DNA from: Aquisphaera giovannonii
GTDB taxonomy: Bacteria > Planctomycetota > Planctomycetia > Isosphaerales > Isosphaeraceae
Assembly: GCF_008087625.1 (NCBI RefSeq)
Contig: NZ_CP042998.1
Location: 62,001 to 126,000, forward strand
DNA length: 64,000 nucleotides
Direction: 5' to 3'
Below the pieces are notes generated by a model that was not told where the DNA came from, searched no databases, and was given only the letters and a program-made list of their open reading frames with translations. The position numbers and the translations under genes were made by a program. Shown piece by piece: positions 30,250 through 39,593 of the stretch (position 1 is the first letter of the stretch; each line of letters begins with the position of its first letter).

Positions 30250-31224
30250 ATGACTACCGATTCTCGCTCGCTCGTGGCAACTACCGAGCGTTTCGCCCAG
30301 TACCTCGACCCCGAGTCGGGAGTCGTGACGAAGCCGGAGGGAGAAGGGTGGGACGACTTCTATGGCGATGCAGTATGGCGTTCCTCGTGGCTCTTCGCCT
30401 CTCTCCTCGCCATCCGGAGCGGGGAGCCTGCGACATACGAACGGCTGCAACGGGAGCAAGGCCTCGACGTGGTACAGGGCGAGCATTTTCTTCGATTCTT
30501 CCGCGACCACTGCACGGGCGGTGATGAGTGGAAGATTCCCAAGAATGACTCTCAAAGATTTTCAGGTGACCAGCTTGCTCCGCTGTTGTACTTGGTTTCG
30601 TCTGTTTATGCGTACGGTTCGGACGCCGCCAAGGCGGTCGCCAGGGATTTGCTGCAAAGACTTATCGGTCTCGACGAACGAATAGGAGCTCTTTCTAGTT
30701 CATCCTCCGGAACGATTCGAGATAATCAGAGGTACGTAATCGACATCAATTGTCGCATGTACGATATTGATTACCTCAGCGGACCGAGGAGGGACGTCTG
30801 CAAAGGGTCGTTCTCCGCCGCGTTGAAGGCGAACAACTTTATGGCCCAGCTTCCCTGGGAAGAGCTGGCGACGATGGACGACTACTCCGTCTTCAACGCA
30901 CTCGCCGTCGTTTCTGTTGCATGCGTCAAGTGGGGCAAGGATGACGACGATGTCGACGCGTGGCGGTCAAATTACCGACTTCACGCCGACCGGGGCTGGG
31001 GTCCATCCTTCCGCATCGTCGCGGGTCGGTCGCTGGAAGATTCATCGATAGAGGACTATTATACGGCCCATATCACCCGGGAAATGGACAACGACATTAT
31101 CATGGCTCAAAGACCACACAGGTACCTGAAGGGTGATTTCGGCCCACAACTGAAAGGAGGGCCTGGACAGTGGCTCGTGCTTGACTACGTCATCCTCAAA
31201 GGTTTACGGCTTATCTGGGGATAG
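30250..31224 (+). CDS. Orphan 324-aa soluble protein
   Basis: Starts MTTDSRSLVATTERFAQYLD at ATG 30250. Largely helical by pattern, with repeated Trp/Tyr/Asp-rich segments (WDDFYGDAVWRSSWLFASLL, SGDQLAPLLYLVSSVYAYG, YVIDINCRMYDIDYLSGP), which would suit an all-alpha toroid. No signal peptide, clear catalytic motif or metal site. It is the largest gene of the low-GC island and is not recognised. Neighbours give no function. Confidence 0.65.
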   Translation: MTTDSRSLVATTERFAQYLDPESGVVTKPEGEGWDDFYGDAVWRSSWLFASLLAIRSGEPATYERLQREQGLDVVQGEHFLRFFRDHCTGGDEWKIPKNDSQRFSGDQLAPLLYLVSSVYAYGSDAAKAVARDLLQRLIGLDERIGALSSSSSGTIRDNQRYVIDINCRMYDIDYLSGPRRDVCKGSFSAALKANNFMAQLPWEELATMDDYSVFNALAVVSVACVKWGKDDDDVDAWRSNYRLHADRGWGPSFRIVAGRSLEDSSIEDYYTAHITREMDNDIIMAQRPHRYLKGDFGPQLKGGPGQWLVLDYVILKGLRLIWG

Positions 31225-31333
31225 CCCCATACGCTCCAAACGAGGTCCCCGGCCCCCCCCCCGAGAACCAGCAGGGTTGGGTCGGTTGTTCTGGCTGGCT
31301 CACCTAGTGGGTCCAATCCAAGGGAGAACCGCC

Positions 31334-31723
31334 ATGTCATCGACAGTGACCGAAGCCGAGGTTCAGGACGGCACGCGGGTTATGGTGGGACGGAAACTTA
31401 GTGAGGTCTATATCTGGATTGACAAAGTTACCCACCAGCCGGTCGAACTCAGCGAGAACTACAGTTTGGAGGGTTACCATCATCCACCCGATGACCCCGT
31501 ACTCGATTCCGCCGCGGTGGGGGCTCTGACGAGAAAGGCTCAGGCCATCATACAAGCGTGGAATCAGTCCCCTTCAGACCCGAACCATTACAACTTCTAC
31601 GGAGTTCGGCTTCTCAGGCGTGAAAACGAGTGGAGCCACACCCATCACAACCCGGTTACGGGTGAAAATAATTGGGAAGGTGGCGGCACTGGTGTGGGGA
31701 ATTTGCTCTACACCATTGGCTAA
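31334..31723 (+). CDS. Orphan 129-aa His/Trp/Asn-rich protein
   Basis: ATG 31334 is preceded by AGGGAG. The protein begins MSSTVTEAEVQDGTRVMVGR and ends with a His/Asn/Gly-rich segment, ENEWSHTHHNPVTGENNWEG. The SHTHH cluster could bind a metal (inference). No signal peptide. The final GGGTGVGNLLYTIG is glycine-rich. No known family recognised. Confidence 0.6.
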   Translation: MSSTVTEAEVQDGTRVMVGRKLSEVYIWIDKVTHQPVELSENYSLEGYHHPPDDPVLDSAAVGALTRKAQAIIQAWNQSPSDPNHYNFYGVRLLRRENEWSHTHHNPVTGENNWEGGGTGVGNLLYTIG

Positions 31724-32163
31724 ACTGTGTAAGCGTGAGGGGATATTAGCCGGTAAATGTTGCCAGGAATTGCAAGATTTATTGGTTGGCATTCTCTCAC
31801 GCTTCTTATCACAGTGTGTGGGGCGAGACGCTGCGAATCTCCCCAGCTCGACGTGGGGAATCCAGCGGGCGAAACATAAAGGCGGCTTATCCGACGGGCA
31901 TCTAGGCCTCCAACTTGGGGAGCGATGGATGCGGAACAGCCGTCATATTGGACACAGTTTCACGCCTTCGAACATAAGCGCGATTAGCGGACGCAGCCAG
32001 GCGGCAGGTGTGACCGCGATCGCGGTACGAACGAAAGCATCGATGTCGAGACGCCGAGCCAACCGCAAGGAAACAGCGTAGCGGGCATGCCGCAACAGAG
32101 GAGGCAGCCGCGGGTACTACAATGGAGGTGAGGCCCGCGGGGCGGGCCGTGAGGAGCGAGCCC
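31724..32163. other. Intergenic region at island right side
   Basis: 440 bp with no RBS-supported gene. Composition is intermediate between the island and the GC-rich flank. It may contain decayed mobile DNA, since the next ORF starts with a transposase-like HTH, but I cannot identify a remnant. Confidence 0.3.
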
Positions 32164-32655
32164 ATGCCGCCGGTACGTCTGCAGCCCGGAGACCGAGAGA
32201 CGAACCGGAAGCTCGTGGACCAGCCGCCCCGGCTGGAAGCCCGGGTAAAGGCGGCTATCTTGCTGGACGCAGAGAGGGGTCACACGGACGAGCAGATCGC
32301 CCAACGCCTGGCTATCTCCGTGTTCCAGGTGGGCCAGGTCGTGACCGCATACCTTGCCGGAGGATTGGTGGCCGTCGGCCTCACTCGGACGCGTCTGTCG
32401 GGGCAGAAGGCACGGCGACGGTCGCGTCTCCCCGGGCTCGTCAAGACGCCGGGCGTGTGCGGCTCGGCGCGCATCAAGGACACCCGTATACCGGTCTGGC
32501 AGCTTGTCGAGGAGCGCAAGCTGGGTGCCTCGGCGGCCCAGCTCCTGAACGACTATCGCACCCTGAAGGCACGGGACCTGGCTGCGGCTTGGGAGTACGC
32601 CGAGGAGCACCCTGAAGAGATCGACGAGGACATTCGCCGCAACGCGATGGGGTGA
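32164..32655 (+). CDS. HTH-DUF433 antitoxin-like chimera
   Basis: 163 aa. ATG 32164 has GAGGAG upstream; an ATG 42 bases earlier lacks one. Residues about 1-72 look like the N-terminal HTH of IS630-type transposases (MPPVRLQPGDRETNRKL, ARVKAAILLDAERGHTDEQI, AYLAGGLVAV). The C-terminal ~70 residues are a DUF433 domain: TPGVCGSARIKDTRIPVWQ, LNDYRTLKARDLAAAWEYAE, EEIDEDIRRNAMG. DUF433 proteins act as antitoxins paired with DUF5615 PIN-like toxins (family knowledge). A truncated DUF5615 start follows 3 bases later. Confidence 0.75.
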   Translation: MPPVRLQPGDRETNRKLVDQPPRLEARVKAAILLDAERGHTDEQIAQRLAISVFQVGQVVTAYLAGGLVAVGLTRTRLSGQKARRRSRLPGLVKTPGVCGSARIKDTRIPVWQLVEERKLGASAAQLLNDYRTLKARDLAAAWEYAEEHPEEIDEDIRRNAMG

Positions 32656-32658
32656 TCC

Positions 32659-32799
32659 GTGGCCCGCTTCTATGCCGATGAGGACTTCCCCTATCCGGTG
32701 GTGGAGGCCCTTCGACGACGCGGTCATGACCTGCTGACTTGCGAGGCGGCCGGGCGGGTGAATCGAAAGATCCAAGACGCGGTCGTGCCGGCCGGCGTG
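32659..32799 (+). pseudogene. Truncated DUF5615 PIN-like toxin
   Basis: GTG 32659 opens the DUF5615 signature: ARFYADEDFPYPVVEALRRR, GHDLLTCEAAGRVNRKIQDA, including the acidic PIN-like residues near the start. Similarity stops at about codon 44. The expected remaining ~60-70 residues (with the later catalytic Asp and the THNRRHF-like motif) are absent. The frame instead runs into the antisense of the glycosyltransferase gene, whose stop is at 32800. The toxin is therefore broken, probably by a deletion or rearrangement at about 32790. Confidence 0.75.
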
Positions 32800-34164
32800 T
32801 CAGCTCGTCAAATGGACGAGGTCCCAGTCCCTCAGGGTCCCCGCGGCGCCGTGGACGACGTGGAGGGGCTGGCCGTCGAGGCGGTCGGTCCAGCCGTCGG
32901 GGCGCACGCGGTAGCTGCCGCCGGGGAGGTGGACGAGGACGTAGTTCCACGAGGACGGGATGACGAGGTAGTCGTCCGGGTTCGAGCGGAGGTGGACGTT
33001 CATGGCGGTCTGGTCGCCGAAGTCGGTCGAGCCGACCAGGGGTCCGGACTCGAGGGCGTCGGCCGCCGCGAGGTAGCGCCTCATGGTGCGGGCCGTGCCG
33101 GCGGCGAATCCGCCGTTCAGGACGCGGCGGTCGATGAGCAGGTCGAGGGCTCGGCGGCGGACGGACTCGTCGCGGATCGTCTCCAGCCAGGCGAGGGCCG
33201 CGCCGGCGTGCCGGAACGTGGAGACCTCCTCGACGACGAGGAGCCGGTCGGGGTGGGCGCGGACGAGGTCCCACAGGGGGGCCACGCGGGCCTGGAAGAC
33301 AACGTCTCCCGCGTCCCAGTAGGCGACGGGCGTCTGGTCGGGCCAGCACTCCAGGACGCGGCGGAAGTTCCGGAGGCGGCTCTTCGACGGATGGGCGTCG
33401 TCGGGGATGGGGAAGACCTCGACGCCTTCGGTCGCGGCGAGGGCGCGGTGCTCGCTCGGGTAGAGGCCCGCCGCGACCGCCGTGACCGCCTCGGCGTTGC
33501 CGGCCCTCCGGAATGAGCCCAGGAAGCGGCGGCGGAAGAGGCGTTGGTGCCGCCGGTTGAAGGTCGAGAGGACGCGACCGGGGAGGGCGGGGACGTCGGC
33601 GGGCGGGCGCGCGACGCTCGGCGGGCCGGCGGGCGCGGCGGCCCGGAGGGAGGACGGCCGATGCCACGCCTCGGCCTCGCGGAGGTAGCCGATGCCGAAG
33701 CCCTCGCGGCGGAGGTCCTCGCAGCAGCAGCGGCACTCGCACTTGCCGTCTTCCCAGCGGAAGGTGACCTGCCGGAGCCGCTCGCGGCGGAACATCGCCG
33801 CGGCCATGCTGACGTGGTGCGGATAGTCCCAGTGTTCCAGGCCGGTCCTCATCTCGTTCGCCGAGTCGGCGGCGAGGGCGGCGAAGACCGGCCGGCGCCC
33901 CAGGCCCTCGGCCAGCGTCGCCGCGCATCGCAGGCCGAGGACCACGTCGTCGTCCAGCAGAAGGACGTACGGCGACGAGCCGACCGCGCGGCCGGTGTTG
34001 CGGGCCCTGGCGATCGTCGCGAAGCGATGGGGGTCGTCCGGCCGGCGGTCGCCGATCAGTCGATGGAGATGGACCCGGACGCCCCGCTGGGCCTCGATGC
34101 CGGCCAGGACGTCGGGGCGGAGCGGGCCGTCGTCGCGGCTGAGCAGGAGGATGTCGACGTCCAC
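32800..34164 (-). CDS. Two-module glycosyltransferase-like protein
   Basis: 454 aa. Module 1 (about 1-190) is GT-A/GT2-like: VDVDILLLSRDDGPLRPDVL, RARNTGRAVGSSPYVLLLDD with DDD as the DxD, and a Cys-rich CECRCCCEDLRREGFG loop. Module 2 (about 215-450) has YWDAGDVVFQARV (a second D-x-D), VLNGGFAAGTARTMRRYL, FGDQTAMNVHL and the late LHVVHGAAG. These resemble glycan-transfer folds of the GT8/GT-A type. GTG 34164 follows AGGGA. Acceptor is unknown. Its 3' end abuts the broken toxin gene on the opposite strand. Confidence 0.72.
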   Translation of the reverse strand: MDVDILLLSRDDGPLRPDVLAGIEAQRGVRVHLHRLIGDRRPDDPHRFATIARARNTGRAVGSSPYVLLLDDDVVLGLRCAATLAEGLGRRPVFAALAADSANEMRTGLEHWDYPHHVSMAAAMFRRERLRQVTFRWEDGKCECRCCCEDLRREGFGIGYLREAEAWHRPSSLRAAAPAGPPSVARPPADVPALPGRVLSTFNRRHQRLFRRRFLGSFRRAGNAEAVTAVAAGLYPSEHRALAATEGVEVFPIPDDAHPSKSRLRNFRRVLECWPDQTPVAYWDAGDVVFQARVAPLWDLVRAHPDRLLVVEEVSTFRHAGAALAWLETIRDESVRRRALDLLIDRRVLNGGFAAGTARTMRRYLAAADALESGPLVGSTDFGDQTAMNVHLRSNPDDYLVIPSSWNYVLVHLPGGSYRVRPDGWTDRLDGQPLHVVHGAAGTLRDWDLVHLTS

Positions 34165-34220
34165 GGGTCCCTCGCCTCGTCCCCGGACCGTCCGACCCGG
34201 GCCGGACCGCACGATCTCGT

Positions 34221-34727
34221 TCAGTGGCAGCAGGTCTTCCCGGGCGGGATGAGGTGCTGCGCGGCCTCCGCGGCCGTGACGCCGAAGTAGGAGTCGACCC
34301 GCACCAGGACCTGGGCGCCCTCGGGCACGTGGATCACCGCCTTCTCGAACAGCAGGTGCTCGACCTCGTCGCCGAGATCCCTGGCGAGCTTCTCGATGTG
34401 GCCGACGATCCTGGCGAGGGGCAGGGTCACCCGCCGCGGTTGCTCGCGCCCTGCCTCCTCGGGGTCGGGGATCGTCACCGCCCTCAGGTCCTTCAGCGCC
34501 AGGGTCCGGGTCACGACGCAGAGGGGGCTCACCACCTGCACGATCTTGATGAAGTAGGGTGTGGGGAGCACGCCGAAGGCGGTCAGGTCGGGGATCGGCT
34601 CGGGGTCGCGCGTCAGGAACAGGTCGCCGGTGGCCGGCGGCGTGGAAGGCAGGGACACCGTCCCGGCGAGGACGAGTGCGAGGATCCGGTCCTGCTGGAA
34701 GTCGGGCGGCGGCGCGGCGGCTGTCAC
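34221..34727 (-). CDS. Conserved-looking protein of unknown function
   Basis: 168 aa. GTG 34727 follows GGGGGATCC; the longer upstream frame is Arg/Pro-rich and less likely. Contains LALVLAGTVSLPSTPPATGD, LTAFGVLPTPYFIKIVQVVS and VTLPLARIVGHIEKLARDLG, then ends EAAQHLIPPGKTCCH with a terminal CCH that could bind metal. Two amphipathic helices precede the end. No recognisable domain. It lies between the kinase-ATPase giant and the glycosyltransferase on the same strand, 56 bases before the latter. Confidence 0.6.
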   Translation of the reverse strand: MTAAAPPPDFQQDRILALVLAGTVSLPSTPPATGDLFLTRDPEPIPDLTAFGVLPTPYFIKIVQVVSPLCVVTRTLALKDLRAVTIPDPEEAGREQPRRVTLPLARIVGHIEKLARDLGDEVEHLLFEKAVIHVPEGAQVLVRVDSYFGVTAAEAAQHLIPPGKTCCH

Positions 34728-34835
34728 GGTCGGATCCCCCGGGGTGCCCTGCGTGTGGACGCCCCCGGGATTTGGACGTGTCTCCCCCGGAGGCCGCCAG
34801 GAGGATAACCGGCGCATCGACGCCGGAGCAAGCAT

Positions 34836-37800
34836 TTATGGCGTCGCTCCGCCGCGGCCCAGCGTCCGCACGACGCGGAAGCCGCTGTTATTCCAGGTCG
34901 AGCCGGCGGGCAGGACGTCCCGGAAGCCCGACCGGACCTGCGCGAGGGAGCCGAGATACGTGCCCCCGCGGACAATCCGCCAGTCGTCCCGAGCGGTCGG
35001 CATCGGGGCCTCGTGGTCCGGGGCGGGGCGGCCGTCCGCGGTCCGCGGATATCCCGGGTGGTAGCCGTCCCCGACCGCCCCGTAGGGCCCGGGCGGCCCG
35101 TCCTGGCACCATTCCCAGAGCCCGCCGAGCATGTCGAAGAGGCCGAACTCGTTGGGCAGGAGGCGGGCGGCCGGGCCGTTCAACTCCTTCGAGGTCCTCC
35201 AGGTGCGTGCGTATCGGTCCATGAGGTCCAGGGAGTCGCCGAACGGTCGGGACGTCACCGTCCCGGCCCGGCAGAGGAACTCCCATTCCGCCTCGGTGGG
35301 CAGCCGGAAGCCGCTCCGATCGAACGCGCCCGGGGCGAGCGTGGACCCGGGCGTGACCGGGTCGGGATAGCACCACTGCTCCTTCGGGAGGCCCGCCCGG
35401 CGGCTGAGCCAGTTGCAGTAGCGGGCGGCGTCGAACCACGAGATCCCGGCCGCGGGGCAGCCGGGCTCGCGGGTATATCGGCGGTCCGGCTGGTAGCCGG
35501 GCTCCATCGCCCGGTATTGCTCGACGGTCACCTCGGTCGTCGCCGCGGCCAGCGTGCGGTCGATCCGGCGGAGGTGGCGCTCCTCGCGATCGAAGCGGTC
35601 GGGGTCGGACGCGGGGGAGCCCATCGGGAAGACGGCCGGGCCCGGGATCACCGCGAAGGTATGCCCGTTGGGGCCGTCGAGCCATCCCCTCCCGGACGGG
35701 GGCCTCGCCGGCGGCGAGGCGGCCGGCCGAGGCCGCTCCCAGCGCCGCAGGAGCAGGTCGGCGGCGGAATGGACCCCCGGGTCCGGATGGCCGGCGAAGA
35801 GCCCGGCGGCCGTCGCGGCGAGCCGCGCCGCCGCGGGGGGCGAGACCCCGGCCCGGGGCGTCTCCGCCCACGCCATCAACGCCGCCTGGACGGCCGAGGC
35901 GTCGAGCCCCGGGCGGAAGAACTCCTCGCCCAGGATCCGAGGGGCGAGGGCCAGCTCGGCGACTAGCTGGATCGCCCGGGCGCGGAGGCTCGGGTCGTCG
36001 CGATGGCGGAAGGCGTCGGCGAGCGGCCCGGGCCTGCCGAGCGCCGCCAGGCCGATGGCGGCGACCGCCCTCCGCCGGATGCCCTCCTCGCCGGGCATCT
36101 CGGGGTCGGCCCCGTACTCGGACTCGAGGGCCGCGATCGCCGCCGCCCGGTCGCCGCGGCGCTCGAGCTCGCGGAGCAGGACGAGCGACGTCTCGGGCCT
36201 GGCGAGGACGAGCCATCGCGCGATCGGCCCGGCGTCGCCGCGGGCGCCGAGGATGTCGGCCAGCACCTCCGCGGCCGTGGCCCGCCGGCCCGGATCCAGG
36301 CTCGCGTCGCCGCAGGCCGCGCCGAGAGCCGGCGGCAGGAGCCCGGCGACAGGCCCCAGGAGGCCCGCCCAGGCGGACGCGTCGCGGCGGTCCTCCTCCA
36401 GGAGGGCGCGGGCCAGGATCCCGGCGAGGGGCTCCCATTCCGGGGGGTCGAACGGGCCCAGGGCCGCGAGGAGGGACGCGGCCCGGAGCCGCAGGGCGGG
36501 GGGGCTCGACTCGTCGAGCAGGATCCGCCGAAGCCCCTGGGCATCCGCCTCGGCCTCATGGCCGGCGTGGGCGGCGCGGAGCAGGCGGACCCGGTCGGGG
36601 CCCGCCCCCTCCAGGCCGCGGCGGAGGGCGGCGGCACGCTCGGGGGTCGGACGGTCGCGGAACAAGAGGAGGGTCGCCACGTCGCGCTCGTGGGCGTCCA
36701 CGGCCGGCTCGCGTTCGAGGCGACCGAGCGCCTCGCGGAGCCGCTCGCGGTGGCGGTCGACGCGGGGGAGCATGTCGGCGAGGCGGCGGTCGTCGGCGAC
36801 GATCGCGCTGCGGAGCAGGGCCGCGGCCTCCTCGCGATCGCGGATCGCCCGATAACCGAGCAGGGCCGCCGCGGCGAGGGCGAGGCCCGCCCCGGCGTGG
36901 ACCAGGATCGACGCCGAGGCGGCGCGCATCATCCTGCGCTCGTCGGCCGACCAGTCCCGGGGCCTCGTGTGCGCCAGGATCCCGGCCCACTCCAGCGACG
37001 ACGGCAGTCGCTGGCGGACGGGCCGCTCGACCCAGGCGGCGGTGATCGTCGCGAGCCGGTTCCGGGCCCGCCCGGCCCGGCTGGCGCGCCGGCTCCGCTC
37101 GATCCACTGGCGGATCGGCACGACGAGGAAGTCGTGCGCGAGCTGATAGGCGGGGGTGCGGGCGTCGGGGACGCCGCCGGGGCTGCGGTCGACGGGGGTG
37201 ACCAGGCGGAGGTCCGAGTCGAGCATCCGCATCAGGTCGTCGAAGTCCCCGGGCCGATCGGAGTAGCCGGCGGCGACGCGCAGCTCGTCGGCGGCCCTGG
37301 CCTTGCCGCGGAGGACGGACGTCGGGGGCGGCAGCAGGGCCTGGAGGACCCCCTGGGCCGCCTGGCGGTGGAGCCGGTGCGACGGCGGCGCGGCCGGGGA
37401 ATCGAAGGTCTCGCGGAGGAACGTCTCCCCGATCCCGCCGATGCCGCGGAAGCCGCGGAGCGTGGAGGTCGTCCACGGGCTCCGGCGGAGGACGTCGGCG
37501 AACAGGCAGAGGTGGACCGGCGTGATCCCCCCGTCAGATCGCCGCATCTGGTCGATCGCCTGGCGGAGGAACTCCGCCGCGTCCGGCCCGGGCTCCGCCG
37601 GGGCCGCGGGCAGCCGGCCGTAGGCCCGGCCGAACTCGCGCAGGACGGCCATGGCGTGGGCCTCGTCGAAGGGCTCCACCGACGCCGAGTTGTCCCCCTC
37701 GAGGAGCGGGACCTCGATCGCCCTGAAGAACCGGGTGACGGCCATCCAGAAGTCGTCGCGGACCAGCAGCATCGCCTGGAGCCGGCTGCCGTCGCACTGC

Positions 37801-39593
37801 CGCAGGGCGTCGACGAGCGGCCCGGAGGCCTCGTCGGGGTGGGCCTGGAGCCACTGCTCGAACTGGTCGAACACCAGGAGGGCCTTCTCCCCCGGCGCGG
37901 GCCCTTCCTCGCGGAGGCGGGCCAGCGTCCCCGGGAGCCCCCCCTGCCCCACGCCGCCCGGGCCCGCCCCCCGGCCGGGGAAGGCCCGCTCGAGCGCCGC
38001 CAGCGTGCGGGCCTCGGTGCCCTCGGCCGAGGCCTCGATGTAGACGGGGCGGATGGACTCGCCCAGCCTCGGCAGGAGGCCCGCCCGGACGAGCGACGAC
38101 TTGCCGGCCCCCGAGGGCCCGTAGAGCAGGCCGACGCGGAAGGGCTGCGCGCCGCGGCCCTCGATGCGCGACTTCCAGAACCGGACGGACTCGGGCAGGC
38201 CGTCCCGGCCGCGGGGGCCGGGCAGCAGCGAGAGGAAGAAGTCGGCGTCGTCGCCGTCGAACGCGCGCAGGCCCCTGGGGATCACGCCGGCGTGCCCGGT
38301 CCCCGCCCCGCCCGCGGGGCCCGCCCGCCAGTGCCTCAGGTCCTCGGCCAGCTCGAGCGCCGAGGCGTAGCGGTCGGCCATGCGCTTCGAGAGGCATTTC
38401 AGGCAGATCCGCGCCAGCTCCGCGGGCACGCCGTCCCGGGCCTCCGCGGGCGGCTCCGGCTCGCGCGAGCGGATCGCCTCGAAGAGCTCGTCGCGGTCGC
38501 GCCCCGCGAACGGCGGCCGGCCGGTCAGCCCGAGATAGAGCATCACGCCGATCGCCCAGACGTCGGTCCGGCCGTCGAGGCGGTGGACCTCGCCGCGGAC
38601 CTGCTCCGGCGCCATGTAGGAGGGGGAGCCGGCGACCTCCCTCTCCTTGCCCGGCGGCACGGCGCCCGCGAGGGCGAGGCCGAAGTCGGTGACGCGCGCC
38701 GTGCCCCGCTCGTCCACGATGATGTTGGCGGGCTTCAGGTCGCGGTGGACCAGGCCCGCCTCGTGGGCGTGGTGCACGGCGTCGGCCACCTCCGCCAGGA
38801 TGGCCGCCAGGCGGCCCGGGTCGACGGGCCCCTCGCCGAGGATCCCGGCGAGGTCCGTCCCGGGCACGTACTCCAGGACGATGAACACCGAGCCGTCGGC
38901 GGCCCGGCCCACGTCGAAGACGCCGACGATCGCCGGGTGCCTGAGCCCCGCGGCCAGCCGGGCCTCGGCCAGGAGCGCCTCCAGCCGCCCGGGGGACTGC
39001 AGCGCCCGGGCGGTGGGGACCTTGATGGCCACGTCCCGGCCGAGGTCGTCGTCGCGGGCCTGGTAGACCACCCCGAACGTCCCCGTGCCCAGGGGGCGGA
39101 GGACGCGATATCGGCCCAGCATCGCCGGCGGAGGCCCGGGGCGATCGTCCGGCCGCCGCGACGGCCCCGGCGGGCCGGCCGCGGTGGTCCCCCCCGACGC
39201 GACGCGGGTCGACTCCCCGCCCGGGTCCCTCGCCGTCGTTTCCGGGCCGTCGCCCGGGGGCGGCGGTCCCTGGGTCTCCTCGCCGCCCATGGACTCCGTC
39301 TCGTCCGGGGATGGCACCGGGGCCGTCTCCCGGAGGGAGGCCTCCGAGGGGAAGCCGTCCGCGGACTCCCGGGGGCTCGCGTCCGGGCCGGCCTCGGTCC
39401 GCATCGCCAATTCCAGGGCCACCAGCTCGACCAGGGCCGCGGCCCTCTCGTCCGGGGAGAGGCCCTCGACGAAGGACTCGATCGTCGGGCACTCGCCGGA
39501 CCGCCAGGCGTGCTCGAACCGCCGGCGGATCGCCGCGATCAGGAGCCGCATGTCCGCGTCCGTGCCGCCGCCGCCGGCCTCGCGATCGCTCAT
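34836..39593 (-). CDS. Giant Ser/Thr kinase-STAND ATPase-SUMF1 fusion
   Basis: 1585 aa. After an acidic N-terminus comes a complete Hanks-type kinase (about 160-425): GTGTFGVVY, AIKV, HRDLKPANI, DFGLA, MAPEQ. A STAND/NACHT-like NTPase follows (about 455-850) with Walker A GPSGAGKSSLVRAG at ~492 and Walker B KALLVFDQFEQW. One membrane helix lies at ~900 (ILVHAGAGLALAAAALLGY). HEAT-like helical repeats run from about 930 to 1290. A C-terminal SUMF1/formylglycine-generating-enzyme-like domain (about 1314-1578) has AVIPGPAVFPMGSP, EVTVEQYRAM, RLPTEAEWEFLCRAG, GGLWEWCQD and SGFRVVRTLG. The kinase is probably cytosolic and the SUMF1 part may lie across the membrane. ATG 39593 lacks a strong RBS but is the first start. 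Confidence 0.9.
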   Translation of the reverse strand: MSDREAGGGGTDADMRLLIAAIRRRFEHAWRSGECPTIESFVEGLSPDERAAALVELVALELAMRTEAGPDASPRESADGFPSEASLRETAPVPSPDETESMGGEETQGPPPPGDGPETTARDPGGESTRVASGGTTAAGPPGPSRRPDDRPGPPPAMLGRYRVLRPLGTGTFGVVYQARDDDLGRDVAIKVPTARALQSPGRLEALLAEARLAAGLRHPAIVGVFDVGRAADGSVFIVLEYVPGTDLAGILGEGPVDPGRLAAILAEVADAVHHAHEAGLVHRDLKPANIIVDERGTARVTDFGLALAGAVPPGKEREVAGSPSYMAPEQVRGEVHRLDGRTDVWAIGVMLYLGLTGRPPFAGRDRDELFEAIRSREPEPPAEARDGVPAELARICLKCLSKRMADRYASALELAEDLRHWRAGPAGGAGTGHAGVIPRGLRAFDGDDADFFLSLLPGPRGRDGLPESVRFWKSRIEGRGAQPFRVGLLYGPSGAGKSSLVRAGLLPRLGESIRPVYIEASAEGTEARTLAALERAFPGRGAGPGGVGQGGLPGTLARLREEGPAPGEKALLVFDQFEQWLQAHPDEASGPLVDALRQCDGSRLQAMLLVRDDFWMAVTRFFRAIEVPLLEGDNSASVEPFDEAHAMAVLREFGRAYGRLPAAPAEPGPDAAEFLRQAIDQMRRSDGGITPVHLCLFADVLRRSPWTTSTLRGFRGIGGIGETFLRETFDSPAAPPSHRLHRQAAQGVLQALLPPPTSVLRGKARAADELRVAAGYSDRPGDFDDLMRMLDSDLRLVTPVDRSPGGVPDARTPAYQLAHDFLVVPIRQWIERSRRASRAGRARNRLATITAAWVERPVRQRLPSSLEWAGILAHTRPRDWSADERRMMRAASASILVHAGAGLALAAAALLGYRAIRDREEAAALLRSAIVADDRRLADMLPRVDRHRERLREALGRLEREPAVDAHERDVATLLLFRDRPTPERAAALRRGLEGAGPDRVRLLRAAHAGHEAEADAQGLRRILLDESSPPALRLRAASLLAALGPFDPPEWEPLAGILARALLEEDRRDASAWAGLLGPVAGLLPPALGAACGDASLDPGRRATAAEVLADILGARGDAGPIARWLVLARPETSLVLLRELERRGDRAAAIAALESEYGADPEMPGEEGIRRRAVAAIGLAALGRPGPLADAFRHRDDPSLRARAIQLVAELALAPRILGEEFFRPGLDASAVQAALMAWAETPRAGVSPPAAARLAATAAGLFAGHPDPGVHSAADLLLRRWERPRPAASPPARPPSGRGWLDGPNGHTFAVIPGPAVFPMGSPASDPDRFDREERHLRRIDRTLAAATTEVTVEQYRAMEPGYQPDRRYTREPGCPAAGISWFDAARYCNWLSRRAGLPKEQWCYPDPVTPGSTLAPGAFDRSGFRLPTEAEWEFLCRAGTVTSRPFGDSLDLMDRYARTWRTSKELNGPAARLLPNEFGLFDMLGGLWEWCQDGPPGPYGAVGDGYHPGYPRTADGRPAPDHEAPMPTARDDWRIVRGGTYLGSLAQVRSGFRDVLPAGSTWNNSGFRVVRTLGRGGATP

